Shown piece by piece: positions 1 through 6,663 of a DNA stretch of 14,778 nucleotides. This DNA comes from an archaeon. Its GTDB lineage: Archaea; Nanobdellota; Nanobdellia; SCGC-AAA011-G17; GW2011-AR18. The notes below the pieces were generated by a model. That model saw only the letters and a program-made list of their open reading frames with translations. It made no database searches and had not been told where the DNA came from. The position numbers and the translations under genes were made by a program. The stretch is from positions 1 through 14,778 of the forward strand of contig JAHFKB010000003.1 in assembly GCA_023245565.1 (NCBI GenBank), in the 5' to 3' direction. Each line of letters starts with the position of its first letter. Position 1 is the stretch's first letter.

Positions 1-153
1 TTAAGAGTAAAAGATGTTTGGAAATTATATAATGAATTAAAAGATAAAATAAAAATTATTAAAGAATTAACCAATAGAGAATGGGGAGATACTGATTTTA
101 AAATTCAAGATCCAGAAGGATTTAATATAACATTTTTTAGTAAAACAAAATAA
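1..153 (+). CDS. VOC/glyoxalase-fold protein, 3' end only
   Basis: The window opens inside an open frame that ends at TAA 151-153, giving the last 50 residues of a protein. The tail reads REWGDTDFKIQDPEGFNITF. This matches the C-terminal strand pattern of vicinal-oxygen-chelate proteins (glyoxalase, bleomycin resistance, dioxygenase fold), where W-G-x-x-x-F-x-x-x-D-P-x-G-x-x-x-x-F is typical and the residue two places after the DP(E/D)G turn region lies close to the metal site. The catalysed reaction cannot be told from this fragment because the N-terminal half, with the other metal ligands, lies outside the window. The gene converges on the TFB-like gene, with only 16 bases between the two stops. 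Confidence 0.7.
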   Translation, partial: LRVKDVWKLYNELKDKIKIIKELTNREWGDTDFKIQDPEGFNITFFSKTK

Positions 154-169
154 AGCTAATTAATAATAA

Positions 170-442
170 CTAAAACAAAGCATCTTTCTTTAAATCATTA
201 TAAACAGCTAAAACTTCTTCTTGTTCAACATAAACATTTTCTAAAAGTTTAGCCAAAGTGATAGGTTTACCAGTACTTTTACAATAAAAATAAAGAGAAC
301 CAACAACAAGTGCTAATGGTTTATGTTTTTTATCATAACCTTTTCTCAAAGCATTTTCATGAACTTTTGTTGTATTATTAATAACACTTAAATCATATCT
401 AAAAGAACTGCATAGATCTTGTATTAATTTTTTTGAATCCAT
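170..442 (-). CDS. TFB-like single cyclin-box protein
   Basis: This 90-residue protein resembles one cyclin repeat of archaeal transcription factor B. It has an N-terminal helix (KKLIQDLCSSF), a central ALVVGSLYFYCKSTGKPIT segment that aligns with the A-A-A-x-L-Y-x-A-C-R-x-x-G-x-P-x-T stretch of TFB, and a C-terminal EEVLAVYNDLKK helix like the one closing the repeat. Full TFB is about 300 residues, with a zinc ribbon, a B-finger and two cyclin repeats; here there are no CxxC pairs and there is only one repeat. It could be a stand-alone regulator or adaptor touching TBP/RNA polymerase, or a remnant of a TFB paralogue. The intact frame with its own ATG and natural-looking ends argues for a functional small gene. 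The fold assignment is moderately sure; the role is inference. Confidence 0.6.
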   Translation of the reverse strand: MDSKKLIQDLCSSFRYDLSVINNTTKVHENALRKGYDKKHKPLALVVGSLYFYCKSTGKPITLAKLLENVYVEQEEVLAVYNDLKKDALF

Positions 443-477
443 TAATAATTAAGAATTTTATTAATTTAAATATATTA

Positions 478-1197
478 CTATCTATAATTTTCCCTCCTAG
501 GATTAAATTCTCTCCAATTCATAGAAATCAAAGAGGGGGGTGGAATAATTTTTACATTAGGGTTCTCTACTATTTCACGATACCAATAATGTCTTTTATC
601 AAAACGCAATTGATGCGATAATAAAAAATGTTTTATTGTAATATTAATATCTTTAGTAAAAAGAGGAATTGAATCAAATCTAAGAGGAAATTTTTTATAT
701 AAGTATAAATGTTCACAATCCCTATTATGTTCATTAATATAAAATGGAACTCCAAATGAAGAATTAAGTTGAAACAAACGTGGATTGTGTAAGGGAGAAT
801 GAGATTCACAATCTAAATAAACATTAACTAATTGAAAATTATATCCTGGTTTTTGACGCTTTTGAATTAAAGATTTTAAATCTTTAAAGTCTTCTCTAGT
901 TAATCTTTCATCCGCATCTAGAACTAAAACATATTCTGTTCTAGCATATTTTAAGGAAATATTTCTTGCAGTACTATAATCTATAAAATTTGAATCAATA
1001 ATTTTTAAATTATCATAATATTTTGATAAATCTTGAAGTATTTCTCTTGTTCCATCAATAGAACCAGTATCAACTATAACTGCTTTTTCAACAAAAGGCA
1101 CAGTACTATTAATAAAATCTATAATACCACCAGCAGGATTTTCTATTTCATCTCTTACTATAACACATAAGGTTGTATTATTAAGTTTTATTTCCAT
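478..1197 (-). CDS. Family 2 glycosyltransferase
   Basis: A 239-residue GT-A fold glycosyltransferase. The N-terminal strand LCVIVRDE is followed by the nucleotide-sugar binding region VIVDTGSIDGT (about residues 41-50) and by LVLDADER (about 91-98), whose D-A-D is the metal- and UDP-binding DxD motif. The segment D-Y-S-T-A-R-N (about 73-79) is the usual contact region in the family that includes LPS core beta-glucosyltransferases and SPBc2-type glycosyltransferases. No transmembrane helix is apparent, so it probably works in the cytoplasm on a sugar donor with an unknown acceptor. I prefer the ATG at 1197. The frame is open further up to a TTG at 1236 that abuts the GluRS stop, but those 13 extra residues precede the expected first beta strand. 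It probably shares a transcript with the GluRS gene upstream. Confidence 0.85.
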   Translation of the reverse strand: MEIKLNNTTLCVIVRDEIENPAGGIIDFINSTVPFVEKAVIVDTGSIDGTREILQDLSKYYDNLKIIDSNFIDYSTARNISLKYARTEYVLVLDADERLTREDFKDLKSLIQKRQKPGYNFQLVNVYLDCESHSPLHNPRLFQLNSSFGVPFYINEHNRDCEHLYLYKKFPLRFDSIPLFTKDINITIKHFLLSHQLRFDKRHYWYREIVENPNVKIIPPPSLISMNWREFNPRRENYR

Positions 1198-1236
1198 GAG
1201 AAATGATCTATTAAAAAAATTTAAAAGTTTAACCAA

Positions 1237-2928
1237 TTATCTATGTGCAAACCAAAATTTATAAGTTCCTTTATCTATAGCATCTAATCTAATAAATCCA
1301 ATCCTTTCAGCTTGAATAATATCTCCAACTTTTAATTTTTTAATTCCTTCTTCAGCATAACCTTTTCTCAAAGTATCATCTGGCATTAATAATTCAAATT
1401 TAATTAAATCTGTTTTAGGTAAATAATGTATAATTAGTCCTTTATTTTTAGAATTTTTATAATCATCATGGATTTTAGAAACAAATTCAAATTTAGTTTT
1501 ATTTTTAATAAAATTTAAACAATCCATTAATCTATTTAATTTTCCATCAACTAAAATTTCAAAATCTTTCTTAGAAATATAAAATTTATCCAAAGTTTTA
1601 AACTTTCTTTTACCTCTTTTAATATCATCTGGATGTAAATTTAATTCAATATTAATTTCAGGAGCACCTTTAATTTCTATCTCAACTGGATCATCAACTA
1701 AAAAATATCTATTAGCTTTTGGATCTAAAATTTGTTTATTAAATGAATTTAATAATTTAAAATATTCTTCACCACTAATAGTTTTATCTAACTGAGATAA
1801 ACCAACATTCTTAGAAAACTCTAAAAAAGCTTCAGCTTGATATCCTCTTCTTCTTAGTGCAGAAATAAAAGGCAACCTAATATCATCCCAATATTTAAAT
1901 AAACCATCTTTAATTTTAACTTTTGTTTTAGAACAAGAAATTTCTAAATCATCAAAATTATAACGTCCTAAGAAAAAGTTTTCAGGTGATTTCTTACCTA
2001 AAACTTCAAACATCATTTTCTGTCTTTTAGCATTATCAATGTGATCTTTAGCTCTTATTGTATGGGTCATTCCATATTCTATATCATCAACAGTTACAGC
2101 TAAATTCATTAAAGGCCAAACTCTATATTTTTTACCTTGTCTTGGATGTTCTTCTGTATTAATCCTAGCCAAAGGAAAATCCCTCATCGCAGGATTTGGA
2201 TCATCTATTGAAGACTTAAATCTTAAAACTGCATCTCCATCTTTATATAAAATAAGCATCTTACTCCATCTATCTTTTTGTTCTTTTAAAGATAATTTTC
2301 TACAAGGACAAGCTTTTTTACTTTCAATTAATTCTTTAAAAACTTCTTGTTCACAAGTACAAATATATACTTTCTCTTTATTTAAAAAAATCTCAATATA
2401 TTTATAATAGTCTTTCATTCTATCTGATTGAATTATAACTTCTGATATATTTCCAAATAACCAATCAGCTTCTTCTGGAATCATTTCATAAGCTTTAGGT
2501 TCAATATTTTCAGGATTAGTATCTTCAATTCTCAAATAGAATTTTCCACCATATTTTTTTACATATAATGAAGATAATCCTCCAGTTGCTGCATGTCCAA
2601 TATGCATTGGTCCAGAAGGTGAAGGAGCAAATCTCATAATAACTCCTTTTTTCCCAACATTAGAAAGTTCTTTAAGAGTTTTTTCTTCTTCAACTTTCTT
2701 CTCTTCTAATAATTCAGGAGCTATTTTCCTTAATTCTTCAACTTGTTTTTCTAATTTCATAGAATTAACTTTTTTAACTATTTCAGAAACTTCTTTGCCT
2801 AATATTTTCATATCACTTTTTAATTTAGGATTATCAGCTAAGACTTTACCTATAACTGCTCCAGGATTTGCTTTACCATTATATTTTACAGCATTATGTA
2901 AAGCATGTTTATATATCTCTTTATTCAT
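1237..2928 (-). CDS. gltX: Glutamyl-tRNA synthetase, archaeal type
   Basis: Class I aminoacyl-tRNA synthetase charging tRNA with glutamate. At 563 residues it has the archaeal length. The layout is an N-terminal helical extension (1-95) typical of archaeal/eukaryotic GluRS, the catalytic start MRFAPSPSGPMHIGHAATGG with the HIGH motif at 109-112, a zinc-binding insert with C190/C192 and C207/C209, and the second signature in degenerate form (SCSKTK, about 331-336, followed by WDDIRLPFISALRRRG). The C-terminal part is the beta-barrel anticodon-binding domain of the archaeal/eukaryotic class, not the helical bacterial one. Archaeal GluRS is usually non-discriminating and supplies Glu-tRNAGln for the amidotransferase; whether that applies here cannot be read from this gene. 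The ATG at 2928 lies about 28 bases downstream of a TATA box, consistent with a leaderless mRNA. Confidence 0.97.
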   Translation of the reverse strand: MNKEIYKHALHNAVKYNGKANPGAVIGKVLADNPKLKSDMKILGKEVSEIVKKVNSMKLEKQVEELRKIAPELLEEKKVEEEKTLKELSNVGKKGVIMRFAPSPSGPMHIGHAATGGLSSLYVKKYGGKFYLRIEDTNPENIEPKAYEMIPEEADWLFGNISEVIIQSDRMKDYYKYIEIFLNKEKVYICTCEQEVFKELIESKKACPCRKLSLKEQKDRWSKMLILYKDGDAVLRFKSSIDDPNPAMRDFPLARINTEEHPRQGKKYRVWPLMNLAVTVDDIEYGMTHTIRAKDHIDNAKRQKMMFEVLGKKSPENFFLGRYNFDDLEISCSKTKVKIKDGLFKYWDDIRLPFISALRRRGYQAEAFLEFSKNVGLSQLDKTISGEEYFKLLNSFNKQILDPKANRYFLVDDPVEIEIKGAPEINIELNLHPDDIKRGKRKFKTLDKFYISKKDFEILVDGKLNRLMDCLNFIKNKTKFEFVSKIHDDYKNSKNKGLIIHYLPKTDLIKFELLMPDDTLRKGYAEEGIKKLKVGDIIQAERIGFIRLDAIDKGTYKFWFAHR

Positions 2929-2950
2929 AGAATTTTCATATATTTTCTGT

Positions 2951-2962
2951 TTTTATATTTAA
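2951..2962 (-). promoter_or_regulatory. TATA box of the GluRS gene
   Basis: On the minus strand this reads TTAAATATAAAA. Its centre is about 28 bases before the ATG at 2928, the spacing that gives a leaderless transcript in archaea. It is the minus-strand half of a divergent promoter region with the multi-HTH gene at 3021. Confidence 0.5.
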
Positions 2963-2988
2963 CTAAAATATATTTTACTCTAGTAGTA

Positions 2989-3000
2989 ATTTTTATAATA
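2989..3000 (+). promoter_or_regulatory. TATA box of the multi-HTH gene pair
   Basis: The AT-rich box ATTTTTATAATA is centred about 26 bases before the ATG at 3021. It is the only promoter candidate for both paralogues, since the second starts one base after the first stops. Confidence 0.45.
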
Positions 3001-3020
3001 ACTTAATAATAAGAAAAACA

Positions 3021-4067
3021 ATGTCAAATTTAAAAATCAAACCAAATACAATAAGAAAAATTAAAAATGAGATTAGAAAAGGTACAAGATCTATTAGAAA
3101 ATTTTGCACAATAACAAGACTTAGGCCTAGCGGTTTTAGATCATTTTGCAGGTTAAAGAATATAGAACTACCAAAAGATATAATTCCATGGAGATATAAA
3201 CCAAGAATTGATAATTTAATAGATCAAGGTTTAAAATTAAGAGAAATAAAAGATTCTTTAAAAATTAAACATGAAGAAGATTATACTAAAGCACACATAC
3301 ATATGTATATTTTAGAAAGTGGACAAGAAAAATATTGGACTTTGAAAAAAGAGAAAAGATTTGAATTATTAAAAGAAAGATATGAAATTGAAAAAATAAA
3401 ATATGAAACTGCACTAAAAGTATTATTTCTTTATGGTTTTGCAACTGCAATTGCAAGTAAAGAAACTATAGCAGAAAGAAAAGTTTTAGAATATCGTTTT
3501 AAAAAAGGATATAATTATTATGAAGATAAAAATTTATTAATAATTTTTGAAAGATATTTTAATGCTCTTAATAAAGATAGAAAATTATCATTAGAAGAAT
3601 TATCTAAAGGAACAAATATTAGTGGTACACCAGTTAGTACTATATTAGATACTGTAAATTTAGAACCAATGTATGGCCATAGAGAAAGAATAGTAGTTCC
3701 TAAAAGTATTAGAGAAGCATTAGGAAGAGCTTCAATATTAAATCTATCAGCAACAGATATTTCTTATTTTTTAAATACAGAAATTCATAATGCAAGAGCA
3801 TATCTAAAATTAAATAATCCAAATAGAAAAAGTAAAGATTTTATTAAAAGATTTCCCAAACAGAATCTAACTTATAGACTAGCAAGCCAAATTTACCAAG
3901 AGCAAGACAATGGAAAAAGTAAAGAAGAAATTTTAGAAAAATTAAAAATAAAAGAAGAGCTTTATGAACATACAATAAAAAGAGAGAAATTTATAAAAAA
4001 TAAAATTATTAATAGTCTAAGAATTATGTATAAAAATAAAACAATAAACAAACCTTATTTAAATTAA
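3021..4067 (+). CDS. Multi-helix-turn-helix protein, paralogue A (unrecognised family)
   Basis: A 348-residue, strongly basic protein that I cannot place in a named family. It seems built from several short helical units of HTH type. Residues about 12-45 form one (RSIRKFCTITRLRPSGFRSF); about 60-105 another (IDNLIDQGLKLREIKDSL, then a recognition-like helix ending at a tryptophan); about 190-220 another (LSLEELSKGTNISGTPVSTIL); about 245-270 another (LSATDISYFLNTEIHNARAYL). The C-terminus (about 285-345) is a helical segment. It aligns along most of its length with the next gene, sharing the K-P-(R/K)-I-D-x-L-I-D-Q-G-L core, a Y-R-x-x-(S/A)-Q-I-Y motif and a C-terminal R-x-(M/L)-Y-K-N. No catalytic motif is visible. 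A nucleic-acid-binding role is inferred from HTH pattern and charge. Confidence 0.75.
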   Translation: MSNLKIKPNTIRKIKNEIRKGTRSIRKFCTITRLRPSGFRSFCRLKNIELPKDIIPWRYKPRIDNLIDQGLKLREIKDSLKIKHEEDYTKAHIHMYILESGQEKYWTLKKEKRFELLKERYEIEKIKYETALKVLFLYGFATAIASKETIAERKVLEYRFKKGYNYYEDKNLLIIFERYFNALNKDRKLSLEELSKGTNISGTPVSTILDTVNLEPMYGHRERIVVPKSIREALGRASILNLSATDISYFLNTEIHNARAYLKLNNPNRKSKDFIKRFPKQNLTYRLASQIYQEQDNGKSKEEILEKLKIKEELYEHTIKREKFIKNKIINSLRIMYKNKTINKPYLN

Positions 4068-4068
4068 A

Positions 4069-5235
4069 ATGGAAAATAATAATCAACAAATATTAGAAGA
4101 ATTAATAGTAAGAGGTTCACCAATAACATATATATTTCAAGAAACTAATTTGCCAAAATGGAAAATAAGAAAATTTATTAGAGAAACAGAAAAATATAAT
4201 TTATGGAGAGAGAAAAGATTTGACAATAGTAAAGAAGTTAAAATTGCAATTTCTAGAGGTGAAAGATCAATAGAAGAATTAGCTAAAATAGGAAACTGTA
4301 AACCAAATGGTTTTGTTAGAAAATATTCAAAATTAATTGAATTACCCTATGATTTACAACCATATAAATGGAAACCAAAGATTGATATTTTAATAGACCA
4401 AGGACTTACATTAGAAGAAATAAGAGATATAGATGAAAAGAAAGTAACTATAGAAAGAGTAAGACAATATATAACTGAAAGTTATCAGCATAAATTATGG
4501 GAAGAAGGAAAAGATAGAAGAAGAGAATTAGAAAAATCAGATAAAGCAGAAAATACAGAAATAGAAAAATTATATAGGCAAGATTTAATAAATTTTATAT
4601 ATAATTATGGAAAAGAAAAAGCAAAAAAACAAGGTTTTCCTTATGAAAAAGCATGGGAATATTATTTTGAAATTTTAAGTTTTCATACAAAAAGAACACA
4701 AAGTTTTGAAGAGTTAGTAAATTTTTATTATAAATATGAAGAATTAGTTAAAAATAATATAAAATTTTCATATAAATCATTAGCTGAAGAATTAAATTTA
4801 GATGCAATGGGTGTTTATAGAAAATTAAAAATAATTAATTTTAATAATAATAGAAAAAACTCAAAATTAAGTAAATATATTATAGAAAAAATAAATCAAG
4901 CTAGAAAAATAAAAATGAATAGTGAAGATCTAAGTTATTTCACAAAAATAAAAGCAACAACATTAAGATATAAATTTGGAAAAAGAAAAAATCATTATCA
5001 AATAAACTATGGTAACAAATCTGGACATACAACAAATTATAGAACTATGGCACAGATATATGAAGCAATTGACTTAGGTTTTACAAAAGATGAAACAATT
5101 GAATTATTAAGTTTAAATGAAGACATAGTAGGATATGGTATAAAAAAAAGGCACAATATTGAAGAAAAAATAGTTAGAGATTTAAGAAAATTATATAAAA
5201 ATCCAAATATAGAAAGAGCTTATCAAATAAATTAA
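4069..5235 (+). CDS. Multi-helix-turn-helix protein, paralogue B (unrecognised family)
   Basis: A 388-residue paralogue of the preceding gene, starting one base after its stop, so the two are almost certainly co-transcribed and translationally coupled. It has an extra HTH-like unit at the N-terminus (about residues 7-45, with the recognition-like segment NLPKWKIRKFIRETEKYNLW). It then repeats the layout of paralogue A: RSIEELAKIGNCKPNGFVRK (about 66-85), KPKIDILIDQGLTLEEIRD, a recognition-like helix, a central helical spacer rich in Tyr and Lys, SYKSLAEELNLDAMGVYRKL, MNSEDLSYFTKIKATTLRYK and the C-terminal NYRTMAQIYEAIDLG...LRKLYKN unit. The pair differs too much to be a recent duplication. 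The function is unknown; a DNA- or RNA-binding regulator or structural factor fits the pattern. The tRNA-Leu gene follows 14 bases downstream. Confidence 0.75.
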   Translation: MENNNQQILEELIVRGSPITYIFQETNLPKWKIRKFIRETEKYNLWREKRFDNSKEVKIAISRGERSIEELAKIGNCKPNGFVRKYSKLIELPYDLQPYKWKPKIDILIDQGLTLEEIRDIDEKKVTIERVRQYITESYQHKLWEEGKDRRRELEKSDKAENTEIEKLYRQDLINFIYNYGKEKAKKQGFPYEKAWEYYFEILSFHTKRTQSFEELVNFYYKYEELVKNNIKFSYKSLAEELNLDAMGVYRKLKIINFNNNRKNSKLSKYIIEKINQARKIKMNSEDLSYFTKIKATTLRYKFGKRKNHYQINYGNKSGHTTNYRTMAQIYEAIDLGFTKDETIELLSLNEDIVGYGIKKRHNIEEKIVRDLRKLYKNPNIERAYQIN

Positions 5236-5249
5236 TTATATTAAAATAT

Positions 5250-5332
5250 GCGGGGATGCCGGAGCGGTCAAACGGGCTAGACTAAGGATCTAGTGGCTAA
5301 GGCCTACGCAGGTTCAAATCCTGTTTCCCGCA
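5250..5332 (+). tRNA. tRNA-Leu, anticodon AAG
   Basis: It folds by eye as a class II tRNA. The acceptor stem is 5250-5256 with 5325-5331 (one G-T pair). The D arm holds GGTCAAACGG. The anticodon stem CTAGA/TCTAG pairs perfectly (5277-5281 with 5289-5293) around a 7-base loop CTAAGGA, which puts the anticodon at 5284-5286 = AAG. A long variable arm has a GGC/GCC stem (5295-5297 with 5302-5304). The T arm is GCAGG-TTCAAAT-CCTGT. Discriminator A5332 and the long variable arm indicate leucine rather than serine (archaeal tRNA-Ser carries discriminator G). There is no intron and CCA is not encoded. Adenosine at position 34 is unusual: archaea normally read CUU/CUC with a GAG anticodon. Confidence 0.93.
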
Positions 5333-5334
5333 CG

Positions 5335-5339
5335 TTTTT
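5335..5339 (+). terminator. T-run terminator of tRNA-Leu
   Basis: Five T residues begin three bases after the mature tRNA end. Archaeal RNA polymerase terminates on such short T tracts without a hairpin. Confidence 0.5.
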
Positions 5340-5359
5340 ACTTATTAGTGGTAACTTTA

Positions 5360-5374
5360 GAAAGATTTATAAAC
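5360..5374 (+). promoter_or_regulatory. BRE/TATA promoter of the orphan gene at 5421
   Basis: GAAAGATTTATAAAC contains a good archaeal TATA core (TTTATAAA at 5366-5373) with a purine-rich BRE before it. Its centre is about 50 bases before the ATG at 5421, so this transcript should have a leader of roughly 25 bases, unlike most genes in the window. Confidence 0.55.
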
Positions 5375-5420
5375 TTTTGATGTTTACCATTATTATTAAA
5401 ATATTAAGTTGGTAAATAAA

Positions 5421-5828
5421 ATGCAAGAAACACTTGAAAAAAAGACAGAAATTTTTGTTGAAGATCGTATGCATCCAAGAATGGAAGAAGCTCTTCAATC
5501 ACATGCATGTCAGACAAGAGTAGTTAAAATCGGATATGCTGGATGGGGATATTGTCCTCTTTTAGGTGACTATGGGCTCCATGTTGAAGTTCCAATACCT
5601 GATGGTAGTAAGATGTTTTTGTTTCAAGATGCAAAGAAAATAAGAAAACTCATGGATTGTTTAGGTGCAACAGATACTAGAGAATTAGTTGGTAAACAAG
5701 TTGTTGTGTATTTCGATCCAAGATTTAATAATTATAATAATCCAGCTGGGCTTTCAGCACCAACTGAACTTGAAAGATATGTAAGTCAAGTAGTTAAAGC
5801 TGAAAAAAGATCTGCCGATAGTGAATAA
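5421..5828 (+). CDS. Orphan protein with higher G+C than its neighbours
   Basis: A 135-residue protein that I do not recognise. I use the ATG at 5421; an in-frame TTG at 5409 would add four residues. The central part has a compact, probably beta-rich look: GYAGWGYCPLLGDYGLHVEV (about 39-58), a basic helix KKIRKLMDCLG, then LVGKQVVVYFDPRFN and a G/P/N-rich loop. There is no signal peptide or membrane segment. By my count its first 100 bases are 36% G+C, against 20% in a 60-base sample (4141-4200) of the gene before the tRNA, and it uses codons such as CGT, CTC and GGG that are rare nearby. That suggests either high expression or recent transfer. It lies between tRNA-Leu and a toxin-antitoxin pair, inside a block bounded by tRNA-end-like repeats. 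Confidence 0.8.
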   Translation: MQETLEKKTEIFVEDRMHPRMEEALQSHACQTRVVKIGYAGWGYCPLLGDYGLHVEVPIPDGSKMFLFQDAKKIRKLMDCLGATDTRELVGKQVVVYFDPRFNNYNNPAGLSAPTELERYVSQVVKAEKRSADSE

Positions 5829-5852
5829 TTCAGTTATTTAGAATTATTAATA

Positions 5853-5880
5853 ATTTTTCTTTCTTTAATTTTTTATTTCT
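5853..5880 (+). terminator. T-rich tract after the orphan gene
   Basis: A run of T-rich clusters (TTTTTCTTTCTTT, TTTTTTATTT) follows the stop at 5828 by 25 bases. This is the usual form of an archaeal intrinsic terminator. Confidence 0.4.
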
Positions 5881-5969
5881 TACTACCATAAAATAGCAAG
5901 CCTGTTTTTTATATTAAATAATTCTTACAACTATGAAGACACAAATTAAAATTATATAATGGTTCATGC
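5880..5969. repeat. Flanking intergenic element, copy 1
   Basis: A stretch of about 90 bases aligns with 6664-6750 on the other side of the toxin-antitoxin pair, in the same orientation. Shared blocks in order are AATAGCAAGC, TTTATATTAA, GAAGACA, AAAATTAT and GGTTCAT. Over the 68 columns after AGCAAGC that align without gaps I count about 48 identities (about 70%). It has no sustained open frame. The TTTATATTAA block could be a TATA box for a short RNA. Confidence 0.7.
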
Positions 5970-6010
5970 TGTAATTTAAGACTTTCTGAACAAAAATTAT
6001 TTATAGATAG

Positions 6011-6032
6011 TTTTATATATCAATTGATATAT
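6011..6032 (+). promoter_or_regulatory. Promoter and palindromic operator of the toxin-antitoxin pair
   Basis: TTTTATATAT at 6011-6020 is a TATA box centred about 26 bases before the ATG at 6041. Overlapping its right half is a perfect 18-base palindrome, ATATATCAATTGATATAT (6015-6032), which also covers the expected transcription start. A dimer of the wHTH antitoxin bound there would block TBP/TFB or RNA polymerase, giving the autorepression usual in type II toxin-antitoxin operons. The palindrome is directly visible; its use as operator is inference. Confidence 0.55.
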
Positions 6033-6040
6033 TAATATTT

Positions 6041-6328
6041 ATGCAAGAAACAATACATAAAAAACAAGAGAATCCTTTTGTTAGGTCTCCAACATTAGAT
6101 ACTGTATTAATGGTTGAAAGAAGTATAGAAGAAAATAGTGGAGAATTTAATAGAACTATTTTATGGAAAGAATTGCCTAAAAAAGTAATGTGGCAAACAT
6201 TTTTAGTTATTCTTGATTATTTAGAAAGTATAAATAAAATTGCTTTTGATAAAGAAGGCAATATTGCTTATATTTGGAATCCTGTCTTGGCTAAAAAATT
6301 ATCTATGAGAAAGGAAATAAAATTATGA
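6041..6328 (+). CDS. Antitoxin-like winged-helix protein of a type II toxin-antitoxin pair
   Basis: A 95-residue protein with a short polar N-terminus and then one compact domain: SPTLDTVLMVERSIEENSG (helix 1, about 17-35), FNRTILWKELPKKVMWQTFLVILDYLESINKI (helices 2-3, about 37-68), and a beta-wing AFDKEGNIAYIWNP. This helix-helix-helix-wing layout is that of archaeal wHTH antitoxins that precede RelE/ParE-fold toxins. The ATGA overlap (6325-6328) with the next gene means coupled translation, and antitoxin-first order is the norm. It is expected to bind the toxin and to bind the palindrome just upstream of its own start. Its first residues, MQET(L/I)xKKxE, resemble those of the gene at 5421, probably by chance. 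Confidence 0.75.
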   Translation: MQETIHKKQENPFVRSPTLDTVLMVERSIEENSGEFNRTILWKELPKKVMWQTFLVILDYLESINKIAFDKEGNIAYIWNPVLAKKLSMRKEIKL

Positions 6329-6651
6329 TTAAACCTTCAAAGGTTGTCTTTATTTCTGACGAGCTTGAAGAAGATTTTAACTCTTTAAAGGATATTGATC
6401 CAATAAAGAGAGGAATTATTAGGGCAATAAAAGATCTTCAAGAAAATGCATTTAGTGGAACACAAATTCCAAAAAGACTTTTTCCAAAACAATATATACA
6501 AAAATATGGAATAAATAACCTCTGGAAATACGATCTTCCTAATGGGTGGAGATTACTTTATACAGTTACACCAGAGAATGAAGTTGAATTAATTTCTGCA
6601 ATTTTAGAATGGTTTGATCATAAAGATTATGAAAGGAAATTTAAGTATTAG
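6325..6651 (+). CDS. RelE/ParE-fold toxin
   Basis: A 108-residue member of the RelE/ParE superfamily. The N-terminal helical hairpin (DELEEDFNSLKDIDPIKRGI and RAIKDLQENAF) is followed by a basic strand region and the characteristic end NGWRLLYTV, VELISAILEWF and HKDYERKF. In this fold the (W/Y)-R-L-(L/I)-Y strand, the hydrophobic strand and the H-x-x-x-Y helix form the core and active face. RelE-type members cut mRNA in the ribosome and ParE-type members poison gyrase; archaeal relatives are generally treated as mRNA interferases, but the sequence alone does not decide this. Candidate functional residues are R and Y in WRLLY and the H/K/Y cluster near the C-terminus. The start overlaps the antitoxin stop by four bases. 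Confidence 0.8.
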   Translation: MIKPSKVVFISDELEEDFNSLKDIDPIKRGIIRAIKDLQENAFSGTQIPKRLFPKQYIQKYGINNLWKYDLPNGWRLLYTVTPENEVELISAILEWFDHKDYERKFKY

Positions 6652-6663
6652 GATTATATCTTA

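Noticed and set aside
433..621. Plus-strand open frame of 62 residues
   Set aside because: It overlaps the 3' end of the glycosyltransferase gene antisense and its composition (runs of I, N, F) is what antisense of AT-rich coding DNA gives.
5930..5990. C/D-box guide RNA in the flanking element
   Set aside because: TATGAAG and CTGA at suitable distance suggested C and D boxes in copy 1, but the C box is poor and copy 2 keeps neither box.
5421..6080. Similar N-termini (MQET...) of the 5421 and 6041 proteins as a sign of duplication
   Set aside because: The first 12 bases are identical, but upstream DNA and the rest of the proteins do not align; short chance similarity is the simpler reading.
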